Part shown: positions 25,124 through 33,858 of the stretch, piece after piece
Numbering within the stretch: the stretch's first letter is position 1
Layout of the letters: each line of letters starts with the position of its first letter
NCBI RefSeq assembly: GCF_001442625.1
Contig: NZ_LMZQ01000029.1
Location: 1 to 39,722 of the forward strand
Direction: 5' to 3'
DNA length: 39,722 nt
Source of the DNA: Pedobacter ginsenosidimutans
GTDB lineage: Bacteria > Bacteroidota > Bacteroidia > Sphingobacteriales > Sphingobacteriaceae
Program-made: the position numbers and the translations under genes
The notes under the pieces: generated by a model
The model's database searches: none
What the model saw: only the letters and a program-made list of their open reading frames with translations
What the model was told of the DNA's origin: nothing

Positions 25124-27004
25124 TTATTTTTTAGGCCAACTGGCTATCGATTTAGCAGAAAAGCTTTTTTGCAGTGGATTCCCGGCATCTAGAAAAACTG
25201 ATATGGCCTGTTCGCTATCAGCTTTGAGCCTTACTTCAAATCCTACAATAGAAGTCCCCGGATTTTTAGCATCATAATCGGTTCCCGGATCTGTTGACCA
25301 GGTTTTCATTTTAACTTCGCTTTGGGCATCTACGAAGAGATAACATTTTTTGTTTTTATAACTTAATTCGATGGTATGCTTATCAATAATGTGTACTGTA
25401 GCAGGTGTAACCATCGACCACCGAAGGTTTACATCAGTATTTCCTACAGTTATTTCATCACGGATCAGCACTGTTTTTTTATTGATTAGGGCCACGCCTC
25501 TAATTGACTTTTTTAGTTTATCAGCATATAAGCTACTCAGATCGGCAACAGCATTCATAAACAGGCCATTATCAGCACTACTGATGAAAGCAGCATTGCC
25601 CCTAACATTCTGAAAAGTACTATCAATTGAAAGGGTATTGTGCGCGAGATTATTATAGCGGAATATTTTCCAGCGCTGTGAATTTTGTTTAGTATCCCAA
25701 AGATTAATGCCTTTTGATTCGAGCGATTCATATTCCTGCATCCCAAAATCCATAGCCCAACGCACCCCTTGCGATTCCATGATGAAAGAGCCTACATCCA
25801 TATGACCATGGCTAATACCGGGTGAGCCACCTTTAAAACCCACAAAAGTAGCCAGCGGATCTGTCCACGAACTTCGCATCAAAGCAACCGGATTAGGACC
25901 ATTTCCTATCCAAAATTGTGTAGTTTTAGGCTGAATGTTATTAAGCGATAGTTTTGCACCCCACAACATTGCTGATGGCAGTAATCTATTTTGTAATGGC
26001 ATCTGCTCATCGAGCTGTTTTTTAGTTACCAAAAGTAAACCAGAATCGTTCAGTTTCGATGCAAACCAAAAAAGTGCGGGATTAAATTCAGCCACCGCCC
26101 TGCTATCCGAATAATTAAAAGGTTTGCCTGAAGGAGCGGTCATATTAACCAGATAATCAGCTGTTTTAAGGAAACCTGGCTGAGCGCTTAAATTAAAATC
26201 CTGATGAAAAACACCTTCTAAAGCACTGATAAACATTACATTAAAAGAAGTGCCGTATTCCCAATATCCATAACCTTCCGGATAAGCACCATCGGGAGCA
26301 TATTGTTGCATGGGTAGGATTACACTTTTTATTGCCCGGTTAATGAGTTTCGCAGATAAGGCCGGATGTTCTTCGAAAGTAGCTATTGCACCAAAAGAGA
26401 TGCCCGCATTACAAACCTGATTCCAGTTATTGGTAACATTTAACCAGTTATTGTACTTATTGTTTGTTGAAGGCTGTATTCCCTTTTCGAGAATGGCATG
26501 GGCAACTATACTTCTGGTTGATTGTGGTAAATCCTGATATAACCAATCGTAGCCTATTGATAAAGCCATTGTCATTTCACCCACATCAAGAAAATGGCTT
26601 GGGTTCCAATCTTTAAAACCAGAAACTGCCAGCAGTTCTTTTTCTGCCCTGGCTACATACTTTTTATCATGGTTAAGCCTAAAAGCATAAGAGAGATAAT
26701 AAATCCTTTTAAGTGCTTCTCTTGATACATCAAGCAAACGTTTGCCGATCATCACCCGCTCTAATACGGGTTTATTTAAAACATGATCTGCTTCTGATAG
26801 TATGGCTCGGTGAACTTGTTTAAACCTGGCATCGCGCTTTACATTTTCTAAGATCTGTTCTTCAAGCTCATGGCTTATCAATAACCTTGGATGCGAAGGC
26901 ATCTTAAAAGTCGAATCAATTTCCTTGTTTTGCCCTACCGCTATCGTAGAGCAAAACAAGGTTATGATGGCACATATAATAGTGATAAGCTGATTTTTCT
27001 TCAT
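25124..27004 (-). CDS. Secreted heparinase II/III-family polysaccharide lyase-like protein
   Basis: A 626-residue protein with a signal peptide (to ~24, IAVGQ), an N-terminal alpha/alpha toroid (~40-350) and a C-terminal beta-sandwich. Landmarks are TNNWNQVCNAG (191-201), YPEGYGYWEYGT (241-252) and GISHGHMDVGSF (396-407), the His-containing stretch of heparinase II/III proteins. It probably cleaves an acidic polysaccharide in the periplasm; the substrate (alginate, glycosaminoglycan or other) cannot be told. It follows the cytochrome-domain gene by 38 nt and may be co-transcribed. Confidence 0.85.
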   Translation of the reverse strand: MKKNQLITIICAIITLFCSTIAVGQNKEIDSTFKMPSHPRLLISHELEEQILENVKRDARFKQVHRAILSEADHVLNKPVLERVMIGKRLLDVSREALKRIYYLSYAFRLNHDKKYVARAEKELLAVSGFKDWNPSHFLDVGEMTMALSIGYDWLYQDLPQSTRSIVAHAILEKGIQPSTNNKYNNWLNVTNNWNQVCNAGISFGAIATFEEHPALSAKLINRAIKSVILPMQQYAPDGAYPEGYGYWEYGTSFNVMFISALEGVFHQDFNLSAQPGFLKTADYLVNMTAPSGKPFNYSDSRAVAEFNPALFWFASKLNDSGLLLVTKKQLDEQMPLQNRLLPSAMLWGAKLSLNNIQPKTTQFWIGNGPNPVALMRSSWTDPLATFVGFKGGSPGISHGHMDVGSFIMESQGVRWAMDFGMQEYESLESKGINLWDTKQNSQRWKIFRYNNLAHNTLSIDSTFQNVRGNAAFISSADNGLFMNAVADLSSLYADKLKKSIRGVALINKKTVLIRDEITVGNTDVNLRWSMVTPATVHIIDKHTIELSYKNKKCYLFVDAQSEVKMKTWSTDPGTDYDAKNPGTSIVGFEVRLKADSEQAISVFLDAGNPLQKSFSAKSIASWPKK

Positions 27005-27023
27005 GGGGTTATGTCATACTTAT

Positions 27024-27031
27024 CAAATTTA
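27024..27031 (-). promoter_or_regulatory. -7 element before the heparinase-like gene
   Basis: TAAATTTG on the minus strand (27031-27024) matches TAnnTTTG exactly, 19 nt before the ATG at 27004. It lies in the 38-nt gap after the upstream gene. No TTTG -33 box was found, so this internal promoter is tentative. Confidence 0.3.
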
Positions 27032-27042
27032 ACGACAAGGGA

Positions 27043-29649
27043 CTATTTCTTTTGTTCAGATAAGAAAGAAACTAACGAAGCCAGTTCTTCATATGATAAT
27101 GAATTGGCCAAACCTTCTGGCATCATCGAAGTTTCCATTTCTTTTCTCGATAGAATATCGCCCGCTTTAATGGTAAAAACCTCTCCTGCAATATTACGAA
27201 CCACCACTTTTGCAGCTGTTTCTTCTGTAATAAAGCCCATATAAGTACGGTCGCCTTTGGCCGTAATCATTACCGAAGCAAATCCCTGAGAAATTGAGGC
27301 ATTAGGTTTTAATATCGATTCTGCAATCTGCTCACGGTTCATAATAGAGCCGATCTGTCCCATAAAAGGACCTTTCATTTTTTCACTTTTGCTTAAGCTA
27401 TGGCAGGCAATACAACCTTGATTATTGAAAATGTTTTTTCCTTTTAATGGATCACCCTGTAATTTATTGATAGCCAATAATACATCTTCGATAGATGATT
27501 TACCAACCTGACCTTTTTTGTTTTTGATTTTATCCAAATCAATTTTTGGTTCTTCAGCTGCCGCTACTTTTTCTTCTTCTGCAAATTCAGGAATATCCAT
27601 CCTTTGACGTGCATTTAAATCAACGTAAAACTGTTTTCCCTTTGCTCCGGCTTTTATAGCCTCTTCTTTCAGAAATTTCTCGATAATAGGAGAACCTTCC
27701 CATGAAACGGCCTTAAAGTATGGTCCATGAGAGTCAGGACGTGTACCCCACCACCAAGAAGCATCATAAGCAATTTCTTTTTTATACAAACGACCTAAAG
27801 TAACCAGGATCTGTTGCTTTAATTTTTCATCTGTCGATTGTTTATAGTTTTCGATCAGTCCGTTAACCGCTTTTTCGGTATGTATATAACGTAACGCCCA
27901 AAGCGCAAGGGTAGAATTTTCGGTTTTAACTGCAGCAAGCAAAGCATCTACCGCCTGAAGATCAACTAAGGCCCTAACAGCTAAGTGAGGCAAAATAATG
28001 GCTGAATTTGGTGTTGCATGAGGCCCTTCAGTACCTTTTGCAGGTGCTGTAAATGAAGCAGGCACCTTGGTTTGTAAAAGCACATTGGCAACTTCTGGTC
28101 TGCCCAAACGGTTTAAACCGATTATCGAAGCAGCCTGAACGCGAAGAGAAGGATCCTTTAAACCTTCTAAAAATGGCTCAACCGGTACTTTGTCGATATT
28201 GGCTTTACGGTCAGCTAATGCTTTTAAAGCAAATTCCTTAATTGCATTATCTTTGGTAAATTCAACTAAAGTTGCGATACCATTTTCTTTGGTCAGCTGT
28301 GCATAAGTATACATACCGGCTATACGAACATCAAGCGCTAAACCTTGATCGGAAGCCACTTTTAAAGCCGCTGCAATAGCTTGTTTATTGTTGCGCAAAA
28401 CCAGTTCTTGCGAAGCAGTTAAACGGCCTACTGCACTATTCGATTTAAGTAGCTCGGTTAGTTTTTTAATTGAAGCTTTTTTAACATCAGGGAAAGCTTT
28501 GTACGTCCAGTTGTTTGGTACTGCACGAACAACGTAACCTTTATTAGGACTTCCAGAGTAACCTGCACCATCCCAGGCCGACAAATAAAGTCTTCCTGAA
28601 CCGTCTACATCAAGATCGGTAATCTGTGGTAGTTTAATAAATTCTTCATCTTTCTGTGTAAAAGTCGGGCCATCAGCGGTCACTCTATGAATATATAACA
28701 TGCTTCTGCCCCAATCGGCCATCATTGGTACATGGTTATATTGTTCCGGCCAGTTTGGTTCATCCATAAATAATGCTCCGGTACCCGATCCTCCACCTAA
28801 ATCTGCAAGTGCCGGAATAATTTCGTCGGTAAAATTCTGAAATAAAACAGGGTAACCATATTCTCCAGATTGTATGTGGTGCGAGAAACGAACATTCCAT
28901 CCACCGCCATCATTGGTATTTTCTCTTGTAAAAACGTTCATGTAAGGATCGATAGCAACATCATAAACATTACGTGTTCCATGTGTATATACTTCCATTT
29001 CAGTTCCATCAGGGCGAACACGCATAATTCCACCACCTAACATGGTTAGTTTTTTGCCTGAACGGTCTACCGCATCATGGAATCCAAAATCTCCTACTGA
29101 AATGTAAATCCATCCATCAATACCCATTCTAATGCCATTGGTGGCATGGTCGGTACCACGTTCGCGGATATATTTGGCATTACTGATATGCTCTATAAGC
29201 GGTTTTTCGGGTCCATCGGCTTTTCCATCGCCATCTTTATCTTCGAAAACAACTAAATTCATGCCTGTAGCCTGTTTTGTTTCTTTAGAAAAAGTGGTAT
29301 GTAATACGTATACCTGGCTGCCTTGAACGATAATACCGCGTGGATTATCCACCTCGGCAAAATCTACATGTTCATCCATTTTACCATCGTTATCCTTATC
29401 TATCAATTTAAGAATATGGCCTTTACCAGGATCTTTACCTAAAGAGCCGATCATATCAACGCCAACATATACTTCTCCGGTTGGTGCTACGGCTAAACAG
29501 GCTGGGCTGGGTGTAACATCAGGTCCTGCGAAATTGGTTATCGTTAATTCGGTGGGTGATACGCGTTGTATCTTTGGTTCGCTAAAAAAGTTTTTTAATC
29601 CAAAAAAAACTAGTGTAAAAGAAATTAAGCTTAAAGAAAATTTAATCAT
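27043..29649 (-). CDS. Periplasmic sorbosone-dehydrogenase-like beta-propeller with HEAT repeats and a C-terminal haem c domain
   Basis: An 868-residue secreted protein. An N-terminal signal/anchor (to ~22) is followed by a six-bladed propeller of the membrane-bound-dehydrogenase / L-sorbosone dehydrogenase type (~35-400; e.g. GPDVTPSPACLAV, NGIRMGIDGWIYISVGD). HEAT-like helical repeats follow (~400-680). The C-terminal c-type haem domain has the attachment site CIACH (Cys746, Cys749, His750). This order is known from PVC and Bacteroidota periplasmic oxidoreductases. It probably passes electrons from a sugar or alcohol; the substrate is unknown. It lies upstream of a polysaccharide lyase, which suggests sugar oxidation. 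Confidence 0.85.
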   Translation of the reverse strand: MIKFSLSLISFTLVFFGLKNFFSEPKIQRVSPTELTITNFAGPDVTPSPACLAVAPTGEVYVGVDMIGSLGKDPGKGHILKLIDKDNDGKMDEHVDFAEVDNPRGIIVQGSQVYVLHTTFSKETKQATGMNLVVFEDKDGDGKADGPEKPLIEHISNAKYIRERGTDHATNGIRMGIDGWIYISVGDFGFHDAVDRSGKKLTMLGGGIMRVRPDGTEMEVYTHGTRNVYDVAIDPYMNVFTRENTNDGGGWNVRFSHHIQSGEYGYPVLFQNFTDEIIPALADLGGGSGTGALFMDEPNWPEQYNHVPMMADWGRSMLYIHRVTADGPTFTQKDEEFIKLPQITDLDVDGSGRLYLSAWDGAGYSGSPNKGYVVRAVPNNWTYKAFPDVKKASIKKLTELLKSNSAVGRLTASQELVLRNNKQAIAAALKVASDQGLALDVRIAGMYTYAQLTKENGIATLVEFTKDNAIKEFALKALADRKANIDKVPVEPFLEGLKDPSLRVQAASIIGLNRLGRPEVANVLLQTKVPASFTAPAKGTEGPHATPNSAIILPHLAVRALVDLQAVDALLAAVKTENSTLALWALRYIHTEKAVNGLIENYKQSTDEKLKQQILVTLGRLYKKEIAYDASWWWGTRPDSHGPYFKAVSWEGSPIIEKFLKEEAIKAGAKGKQFYVDLNARQRMDIPEFAEEEKVAAAEEPKIDLDKIKNKKGQVGKSSIEDVLLAINKLQGDPLKGKNIFNNQGCIACHSLSKSEKMKGPFMGQIGSIMNREQIAESILKPNASISQGFASVMITAKGDRTYMGFITEETAAKVVVRNIAGEVFTIKAGDILSRKEMETSMMPEGLANSLSYEELASLVSFLSEQKK

Positions 29650-30075
29650 TTGTGTGTGTTATTGTTTCTGGTTGGTTGCCGGGTAAACTTACAAAAAAAT
29701 ATAAATTCTCTTGTGCCACAATTTTGTGCATTTTAAGTTAATTCTTAACCATTTGACACTTTTACTTACCGGCGACTAGACTTATTTACTTCATTTTAAA
29801 GTAAAACAACTTCACATACGTTATCCTGATAAAGATTCACATTAATTTAAAGCAACAATTCAAACTAATTACTATGGACAGCTAAATAAGCTTCAAACCG
29901 CTATAATTACGCATAACAACAAGTAAAACACAAATTAAATGAAGAAAAAACACCTTATAAATAAGATAAAAAACCGCTTTCATCAAAATCAGGTAAATTA
30001 TTCCGTAAAACACTTGTTCCATAGGAGATATTTTATTATATTTACTAAATCCAACATTCATTAAATCAGTACGTT
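29650..30075. other. AT-rich intergenic region without a supported gene
   Basis: The 426 nt before the 56-residue membrane protein hold a basic 41-codon frame (29939-30064) that is poorly supported and overlaps the promoter candidate of the next gene. Nothing else was recognised. Confidence 0.5.
30014..30044 (+). promoter_or_regulatory. Promoter candidate of the small 2-TM protein
   Basis: TTG at 30014-30016 and TATATTTA at 30037-30044 are 20 nt apart; the latter matches TAnnTTTG except the last base. Predicted start near 30050, about 25 nt before the ATG at 30076. Confidence 0.35.
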
Positions 30076-30246
30076 ATGAAAAATATTCTTTATTTCTTCC
30101 TGACTGCCCTGATCTCCTCCATTGCGCTGTTAATTACCAGGGATTCATTTGAACCCGAATTGGTTTATAGCACAGTGGTATTAATATGGATTTTTTACAT
30201 TTGGTACCATATTTATGCTGCTAATAAGAGGAACTACAGCGAGTAG
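30076..30246 (+). CDS. Small two-helix membrane protein, 56 aa
   Basis: An ATG-to-TAG frame encoding 56 residues. Two hydrophobic segments (NILYFFLTALISSIALLI and VVLIWIFYIWYHIYAA) flank a short charged loop (TRDSFEPE), and the C-terminus is basic (NKRNYSE). This is a credible double-spanning hairpin membrane protein. No family was recognised. A plausible promoter lies just upstream, and the next plus-strand gene starts 336 nt on. Confidence 0.5.
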   Translation: MKNILYFFLTALISSIALLITRDSFEPELVYSTVVLIWIFYIWYHIYAANKRNYSE

Positions 30247-30408
30247 TCTGTATCTTAATTAAATTGAATTCTCCAATTGAATATAATCTGGAGCTAAAAC
30301 ATTAGTGATCAATATTTTATCCTTACCTTTTGCTTTCATCTCATTATTAATTTGTTTAATACAGTCATTGAAAGTAAATTAATTACTCTCTTATTAAGAA
30401 ATTAGTAA

Positions 30409-30522
30409 TTATTTGATATGATTGCCGAGTGCATCAACGGTTAATTTATTACCTTCGTCGAAAACTAAAACACAGTAGTTTACGTTTATAACTAAGCCTG
30501 GCCAATTAGCCAGGTTATACAT
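30409..30522 (-). CDS. Possible small protein, 37 aa
   Basis: A minus-strand ATG-to-TAA frame within the 336-nt gap between the 56-residue membrane protein and the desaturase. The product begins MYNLANWPGLVINVNYCVLV and ends in a hydrophilic DEGNKLTVDALGNHIK-like stretch. Codon use and composition are protein-like, unlike the AT-rich flank. A short CCTGGC/GCCAGG inverted repeat (30497-30514) lies inside its 5' part. It could be a fragment of a larger ancestral gene. No family was recognised. Confidence 0.35.
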   Translation of the reverse strand: MYNLANWPGLVINVNYCVLVFDEGNKLTVDALGNHIK

Positions 30523-30582
30523 AAAGCTTAATGAACTTGGAGTTATCGACCTCGTACATGGGGTAGATTAGCGCACAAGATC

Positions 30583-31668
30583 ATGAAATCAAAAGCAAAA
30601 TTCCCATGTTTAGCAGGGAATACATTTTACTCGGAAGTTCGCCGCAGAGTAAACAACGACTTTAAAGAAAACAATAGAAGTATCAATGCCAATGTGCTGA
30701 TGTGGTTTAAGGCCTTTCTTTTCCTTATTATATTTCTGGCACTTTACTTTTCCATACTTCTTTTAAACGTGCATAGCACCATACTTTTGGGACTTACCAT
30801 TTTACTTGGCGCAACTTGTGCATTTATTGGTTTTAATATCTGCCACGATGCCATTCACGGTTCGTTTTCGAGTTCTAAACGTATCAATTCATTTTTCAGT
30901 TTTCTATTTAATATGGTTGGGGCTAATCCATATGTATGGAACATTACCCACAATGTGGTACACCATACCTATACCAATATACCTGGCCACGACGAAGATA
31001 TTGAAGTAGCACCAGGACTTATACGCATCTGTACAGAAGATGAATTAAAACCACATCAGCGTTTCCAGCAATGGTATGCTTTCCCTTTATATAGTTTGGC
31101 TTCGCTTTCCTGGGTGTTTCGTAAAGATTATAAAAAGTTTTTCCAGAAAAGCGTGGGTGCCTGTCAGAACAAGCATCCGAAGATCGAATACTTTAACCTC
31201 TTTTTCTATAAGTTTTTGTACTACTTTATTTTTATTGGTTTACCTATACTGATAATGCCGCTTGCCTGGTGGCAGATTGCAATCGGTTTTGTGGTATTAC
31301 ACATGGCTCAGGGCTTAACCATGGGACTGGTTTTCCAATTGGCTCATGTAGTAGAAGGAACCACTTTTCCAATAACCAATGCAGAAGGCAATATGGAAGA
31401 AGCCTGGGCCGAACACCAAATGCGTACTACAGCTAATTTTGCAACCCAATCGCCAATCTCAGCATTCTTTCTTGGTGGGTTAAACCGACAGATAGAACAC
31501 CACCTTTTCCCTAAAATATGCCATGTACATTATGGTCGGATCTCCATCATTGTAAAACAAACTGCGTTAGAATTTGGATTGCCTTATCATGAAAACAGCA
31601 CATTCTTATCGGCACTTCGCTCCCACTACCGCATCCTAAAAAAAATGGGACAACCGGAAACAATTTAG
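30583..31668 (+). CDS. Membrane fatty acid desaturase (front-end type)
   Basis: A 361-residue di-iron membrane desaturase that uses O2 to introduce a double bond into acyl chains. Three histidine boxes are present: HDAIH (88-92), HNVVHH (123-128) and QIEHH (303-307). The Gln in the third box is typical of front-end or linoleoyl-CoA-type desaturases. Four TM helices lie around 40-85 and 205-250. No cytochrome b5 domain is fused, so ferredoxin or another reductase is needed. It may adjust membrane fluidity in the cold. It stands alone on the plus strand. Confidence 0.9.
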   Translation: MKSKAKFPCLAGNTFYSEVRRRVNNDFKENNRSINANVLMWFKAFLFLIIFLALYFSILLLNVHSTILLGLTILLGATCAFIGFNICHDAIHGSFSSSKRINSFFSFLFNMVGANPYVWNITHNVVHHTYTNIPGHDEDIEVAPGLIRICTEDELKPHQRFQQWYAFPLYSLASLSWVFRKDYKKFFQKSVGACQNKHPKIEYFNLFFYKFLYYFIFIGLPILIMPLAWWQIAIGFVVLHMAQGLTMGLVFQLAHVVEGTTFPITNAEGNMEEAWAEHQMRTTANFATQSPISAFFLGGLNRQIEHHLFPKICHVHYGRISIIVKQTALEFGLPYHENSTFLSALRSHYRILKKMGQPETI

Positions 31669-31714
31669 TGGCTATTAATTTAAGGGCGATAATTCAAACA
31701 TAATGTTCTTATTA

Positions 31715-31776
31715 CCTTAATGGTAAAAATCTTTAAATCCTATTTATTTCATCATTAAGAAGTTTAGGGCATTAAG
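31715..31776. repeat. Second copy of the CATTAAG-rich dispersed repeat
   Basis: CATTAAGAAGTTTAGGGCATTAAG occupies the right part (31753-31776; its first 14 bases match 8623-8636 closely). An inverted CCTTAATGG lies at 31715-31723. The arrangement resembles the inverted pair at 8622-8715, which supports one dispersed intergenic family. Confidence 0.45.
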
Positions 31777-31807
31777 TTTTGAGCGCCTGTAAAATTGTGC
31801 GATACGC

Positions 31808-31844
31808 ATGAACAAATGACCAATGAACAAATGACTAATGAACC
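31808..31844 (+). repeat. 15-bp tandem direct repeat
   Basis: Two units of ATGAACAAATGACCA / ATGAACAAATGACTA (31808-31822, 31823-31837) are followed by a partial ATGAACC. It is AT-rich and non-coding, between the desaturase and the SGNH gene. No function is suggested. Confidence 0.6.
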
Positions 31845-31922
31845 AGTAAACCAACACCTAATAACATAAACTTAACATACAATACATTTCTTCAAGAGGC
31901 AGATCTTTTTATCTTTAACCAT

Positions 31923-32510
31923 ATGTACTGGTACGAAGAAGAAGTTAAACAATTAGAGAGGACGCATCGCTTGGATCGGGAGCATCCTGGTGTTATTTTC
32001 TATGGCAGCTCATCTATCCGGTTGTGGAATAGTCTCGAAGATGATTTTGATTACATGAAAGTAACCAATTTAGGCTTTGGCGGCTCTACATTAGCTGCAT
32101 GCGTATGGTTTTTTGAGCGGATTATGATAGACTACAAGCCAAAGGCACTTGTGGTATATGCTGGCGATAACGACCTTGGCGATGGAAGAAACCCTGAGGA
32201 GATATTTATCTTTTTCCAGCAGTTGATGGCTAAAGTTAATCAGCGGTTTGGCATACTGCCCTGCTATTTTATATCGCTAAAACCCAGCCTTACCCGCTGG
32301 CAAATGGCCGATCAGTTTAGATATACCAATAACCTCATCGAAAGCGAAATTATTAAACTCAATAGCAATTGGAAATTTATTGATGTATTTAAGAAAATGC
32401 TCAACAAAGAGGGCAACCCAAACCCTTCACTTTACGATCACGATGGATTGCATCTGAGCGAAGAAGGTTATCGTTTGTGGGCAACTACTGTTAAAGAGAA
32501 ATTAGGTTAA
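31923..32510 (+). CDS. SGNH/GDSL-type hydrolase (cytosolic)
   Basis: A 195-residue SGNH hydrolase without a signal peptide. Block I FYGSSSIRLW (~26-35), block II NLGFGGS (49-55), block III GDND (81-84) and block V DGLH (Asp174, His177) are all present, so the catalytic triad is complete. It acts on an ester or acyl group of unknown type. It lies 67 nt before an esterase-like alpha/beta hydrolase, and the two may form one operon. Confidence 0.88.
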   Translation: MYWYEEEVKQLERTHRLDREHPGVIFYGSSSIRLWNSLEDDFDYMKVTNLGFGGSTLAACVWFFERIMIDYKPKALVVYAGDNDLGDGRNPEEIFIFFQQLMAKVNQRFGILPCYFISLKPSLTRWQMADQFRYTNNLIESEIIKLNSNWKFIDVFKKMLNKEGNPNPSLYDHDGLHLSEEGYRLWATTVKEKLG

Positions 32511-32577
32511 TCATTACGCGCAATTAATATCCTGATAACATACATGCCTTAATTTTCCACAAAAAGAATTGCAGCTA

Positions 32578-33306
32578 ATGAACAGGGAATATCATAAATG
32601 GTTCAGCCATAATCTTCAACGGGATATGGAGCTTCTCGTTTTCGGTCATGCCGGAAGAGCAGTTATCTTTTTCCCTACCCGTATGGCCAGATTTTACGAT
32701 TACGAAAACTGGGGAATTATAGCTTCTTTAAGTGCGCGGATTGAAAATGGCGAACTCCAAATTTTCTGTGTGGATAGCATAGATGGAGAAAGCTTTTATA
32801 ACGATGAGGTGTTTCCATCGGTACGGATAGAACGGCATTTACAGTATGAAAAATATCTCCTCGAAGAAGTATTATCGCTTATCTATCAGAAAAATGATGG
32901 CGATTACGTAGAAACGGCTGGCTGCAGCATGGGTGCTTACCATGCTATAAACCTGGCCATGAAATACCCCTGGTTATTTAAAAAAGCTGTTGGTATAAGC
33001 GGAAGATATGACCTTACAGACAATATAGGCGATTTTAGAGATCTGCTGAACGGGTTTCACGACGAAAAAGTTTATTTTAATATGCCAGCGCAATATATTG
33101 CTAACCTAAACGACGATCGATTGCTATCAGCAGTCAGAAACATGGAAATTATTCTTGCCGTAGGTGAAACAGATCCATTTCTAAGTGGAAACCGGCATCT
33201 AAGCAGCCTGTTATGGGAGAAAGGTATACCCAATCAGTTTCATACCTGGGAGAGCAATGCACACCGCCCCCATTATTGGCGAAAAATGGCGCCTATGTAC
33301 ATTTAA
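32578..33306 (+). CDS. Esterase D/enterochelin esterase-like alpha/beta hydrolase
   Basis: A 242-residue cytosolic hydrolase with nucleophile Ser117 in AGCSMGAYHA, a likely acid Asp in VGETDPFL and the His in SNAHRPHYW. It resembles putative esterases of the Esterase/PHB-depolymerase type. The ATG at 32578 is chosen; an in-frame TTG nine bases earlier is less likely. It follows the SGNH hydrolase, which suggests a joint role in removing acyl groups. Confidence 0.85.
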   Translation: MNREYHKWFSHNLQRDMELLVFGHAGRAVIFFPTRMARFYDYENWGIIASLSARIENGELQIFCVDSIDGESFYNDEVFPSVRIERHLQYEKYLLEEVLSLIYQKNDGDYVETAGCSMGAYHAINLAMKYPWLFKKAVGISGRYDLTDNIGDFRDLLNGFHDEKVYFNMPAQYIANLNDDRLLSAVRNMEIILAVGETDPFLSGNRHLSSLLWEKGIPNQFHTWESNAHRPHYWRKMAPMYI

Positions 33307-33327
33307 TTATTACATAAGCGCCTCATC

Positions 33328-33747
33328 TTATTTTGCGGCTAAATTAAAATATTGTTTAATGTGGATGGTATCTACAGGTACTTTAGATTTTTCGGCTGCC
33401 ACAACAATGCGTGCATCAAGTAACCATTTTTCTGCTGAACTATTAGTGTTAGCCACTTTAATTCCTTTAACCGTACCTGCAATTGGAGTTAAGTTGAAAT
33501 AATCGCATGAAGCACAAGAAAACAGATGTTTTACCTTTCCAGCCGAAATATCAACATCAGTTAATAAAAATTTATCACCCTGCATTGGTGCTTGCATATA
33601 TATCCGTGTGGTGCTGAAGCTATTACTCTTCGTAGCCAAAAAAATCCGGTATTGCCCTGTGCTAACTGCAATCTGCCGATCGGGCATTGCCGCATAATTA
33701 ACATACTCAAACAGGCAGCTTCCTTCAGTACAAGGAATACTATTCAA
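33328..33747 (-). CDS. Small Cys-containing protein with uncertain start
   Basis: A 139-residue reading frame starting at a TTG, with four Cys residues in its C-X(n)-C pairs (CTEGSC near the start, CASC near the middle). The centre (VKHLFSCASCDYFNLTP) and end (DTIHIKQYFNLAAK) look like a real protein. Upstream the frame continues for a few hydrophobic codons (KLILLSL) to a TAA with no ATG. The true start may therefore be an alternative codon or may have been lost, which would make it a pseudogene. TAAGTTTG overlaps the proposed start. No family was recognised. Confidence 0.45.
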   Translation of the reverse strand: MNSIPCTEGSCLFEYVNYAAMPDRQIAVSTGQYRIFLATKSNSFSTTRIYMQAPMQGDKFLLTDVDISAGKVKHLFSCASCDYFNLTPIAGTVKGIKVANTNSSAEKWLLDARIVVAAEKSKVPVDTIHIKQYFNLAAK

Positions 33748-33823
33748 ACTTAGCAGGATAAGTTTGGGTTAAAAACTGACCACCGAAAGACTTTATCTTA
33801 ACAATGATTGAACAAGAAAATAT

Positions 33824-33831
33824 TAAGTTTG
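33824..33831 (+). promoter_or_regulatory. -7 element before the HAD-IIA gene
   Basis: TAAGTTTG matches TAnnTTTG exactly and would start transcription about 22 nt before the ATG at 33859. This supports that start over the earlier in-frame codon at 33808. No clear -33 box was seen. Confidence 0.4.
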
Positions 33832-33858
33832 CACATAAACAGATTAAATCTACAAAAC

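Noticed and set aside
29939..30064. 41-codon basic frame upstream of the 56-residue membrane protein
   Set aside because: It is driven by AAA/AAT-rich sequence, overlaps the promoter candidate of the next gene, and the product has no protein-like organisation.
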